DNA of 6,284 bases from Cellvibrionales bacterium UBA1969 (GTDB lineage Bacteria; Pseudomonadota; Gammaproteobacteria; Pseudomonadales; UBA7434), in contig DDDX01000066.1 of the NCBI GenBank assembly GCA_002339085.1, forward strand, positions 1 to 6,284, in the 5' to 3' direction. The position numbers and the translations under genes are program-made. Below, in pieces: positions 5,967 to 6,284 of this stretch. The notes under the pieces are model-generated. The model made no database searches. It was not told where the DNA came from and worked only from the letters and a program-made list of their open reading frames with translations. The number at the start of each line of letters is the position of its first letter. Position 1 is the stretch's first letter.

Positions 5967-6284
5967 CTATAAACTACCGACTTCTTTTATTTCAATGGCG
6001 GCTATTCGTTTTCCTTCTTCTGCGCCTTTTTGAAACTGTTCCATTTTATCAAAATTTAAATAACGAAAAATATCATCCGACATAGAATCGATTTTTTTCG
6101 CATAAGTCATGTATTCCTCACGAGTTGGCAACTTGCCTAAAATGGCCCCTACCGAAGCCAGCTCGGCAGAAGTTAAATAAACATTTGCACCATTGCCTAA
6201 ACGGTTTGGAAAGTTTCTAGTCGAGGTAGAAAGTACAGTAGCCCCATCTTCAACGCGGGCCTGATTCCCCATACACAGTGAACA
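5967..6284 (-). CDS. acnB: Aconitate hydratase B, C-terminal part (runs off right edge)
   Basis: This is the last 105 residues of the bifunctional aconitase B, which interconverts citrate, cis-aconitate and isocitrate in the TCA cycle and, in many bacteria, also acts on 2-methyl-cis-aconitate. The visible part begins CSLCMGNQARV, where the two cysteines correspond to C769 and C772 of the E. coli enzyme, two of the three ligands of the [4Fe-4S] cluster; the third lies outside the window. It continues with DGATVLSTSTRNFPNRLGNGAN and GKLPTREEYMTY, nearly identical to the E. coli protein. The reading frame is open to the window edge, so the ATG at 6270-6272 is an internal methionine and not a start. 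The tail is about eight residues longer than in E. coli. It converges on the NTF2-like gene and shares its terminator. Confidence 0.97.
   Translation of the reverse strand, partial: CSLCMGNQARVEDGATVLSTSTRNFPNRLGNGANVYLTSAELASVGAILGKLPTREEYMTYAKKIDSMSDDIFRYLNFDKMEQFQKGAEEGKRIAAIEIKEVGSL

Noticed and set aside
6270..6272. ATG that would start a separate 101-residue protein
   Set aside because: The codons before it read C-S-L-C in the same frame, which is the conserved cluster-ligand motif of AcnB. The frame is open to the window edge, so this is an internal methionine of a longer gene.

Overview
This window looks like chromosomal DNA from an aerobic Gram-negative proteobacterium, most likely a gammaproteobacterium. 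The evidence is an AcnB-type aconitase C-terminus close to the enterobacterial one, a Sec-exported tandem M16 peptidase, and a FadD-type ligase next to an acyl-CoA dehydrogenase with the YKAPLR N-terminal motif. Moderate GC and very AT-rich intergenic gaps would fit a marine or aquatic lineage, but that is inference. I see no mobile element, tRNA, rRNA, CRISPR array or phage gene.

Layout from left to right: (1) 1-341, minus strand, the N-terminal 113 residues of an acyl-CoA dehydrogenase that runs off the left edge. (2) 342-714, an AT-rich gap without a gene that holds a plausible promoter and ribosome binding site for the dehydrogenase and several short repeats. (3) 715-2292, minus strand, a complete 525-residue acyl-CoA ligase of the AMP-forming superfamily. 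(4) 2293-2400, a short gap with a perfect 17-bp dyad in the ligase leader. (5) 2401-5208, minus strand, a complete 935-residue exported zinc peptidase of family M16 with an active front half and a degenerate back half. (6) 5209-5434, a divergent intergenic region with a near-consensus sigma-70 promoter facing right. (7) 5435-5899, plus strand, a 154-residue NTF2/SnoaL-like protein of unknown function. (8) 5924-5951, a compact hairpin with A and T tracts that can serve as a terminator for both converging genes. (9) 5967-6284, minus strand, the last 105 residues of aconitase B, which enters from the right edge.

The ligase and the dehydrogenase could act in sequence: the ligase activates a carboxylic acid to its CoA thioester and the dehydrogenase makes the first alpha-beta oxidation. 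The acetyl-CoA produced would feed the TCA cycle, where AcnB works, although acnB is only a neighbour here. The peptidase and the NTF2-like gene have no evident link to that pathway.

I did not find a convincing novel multi-gene system. The most interesting items are the NTF2-like orphan with its strong promoter and repeated CAAAGGYTCA element, and the dyad in the ligase leader.
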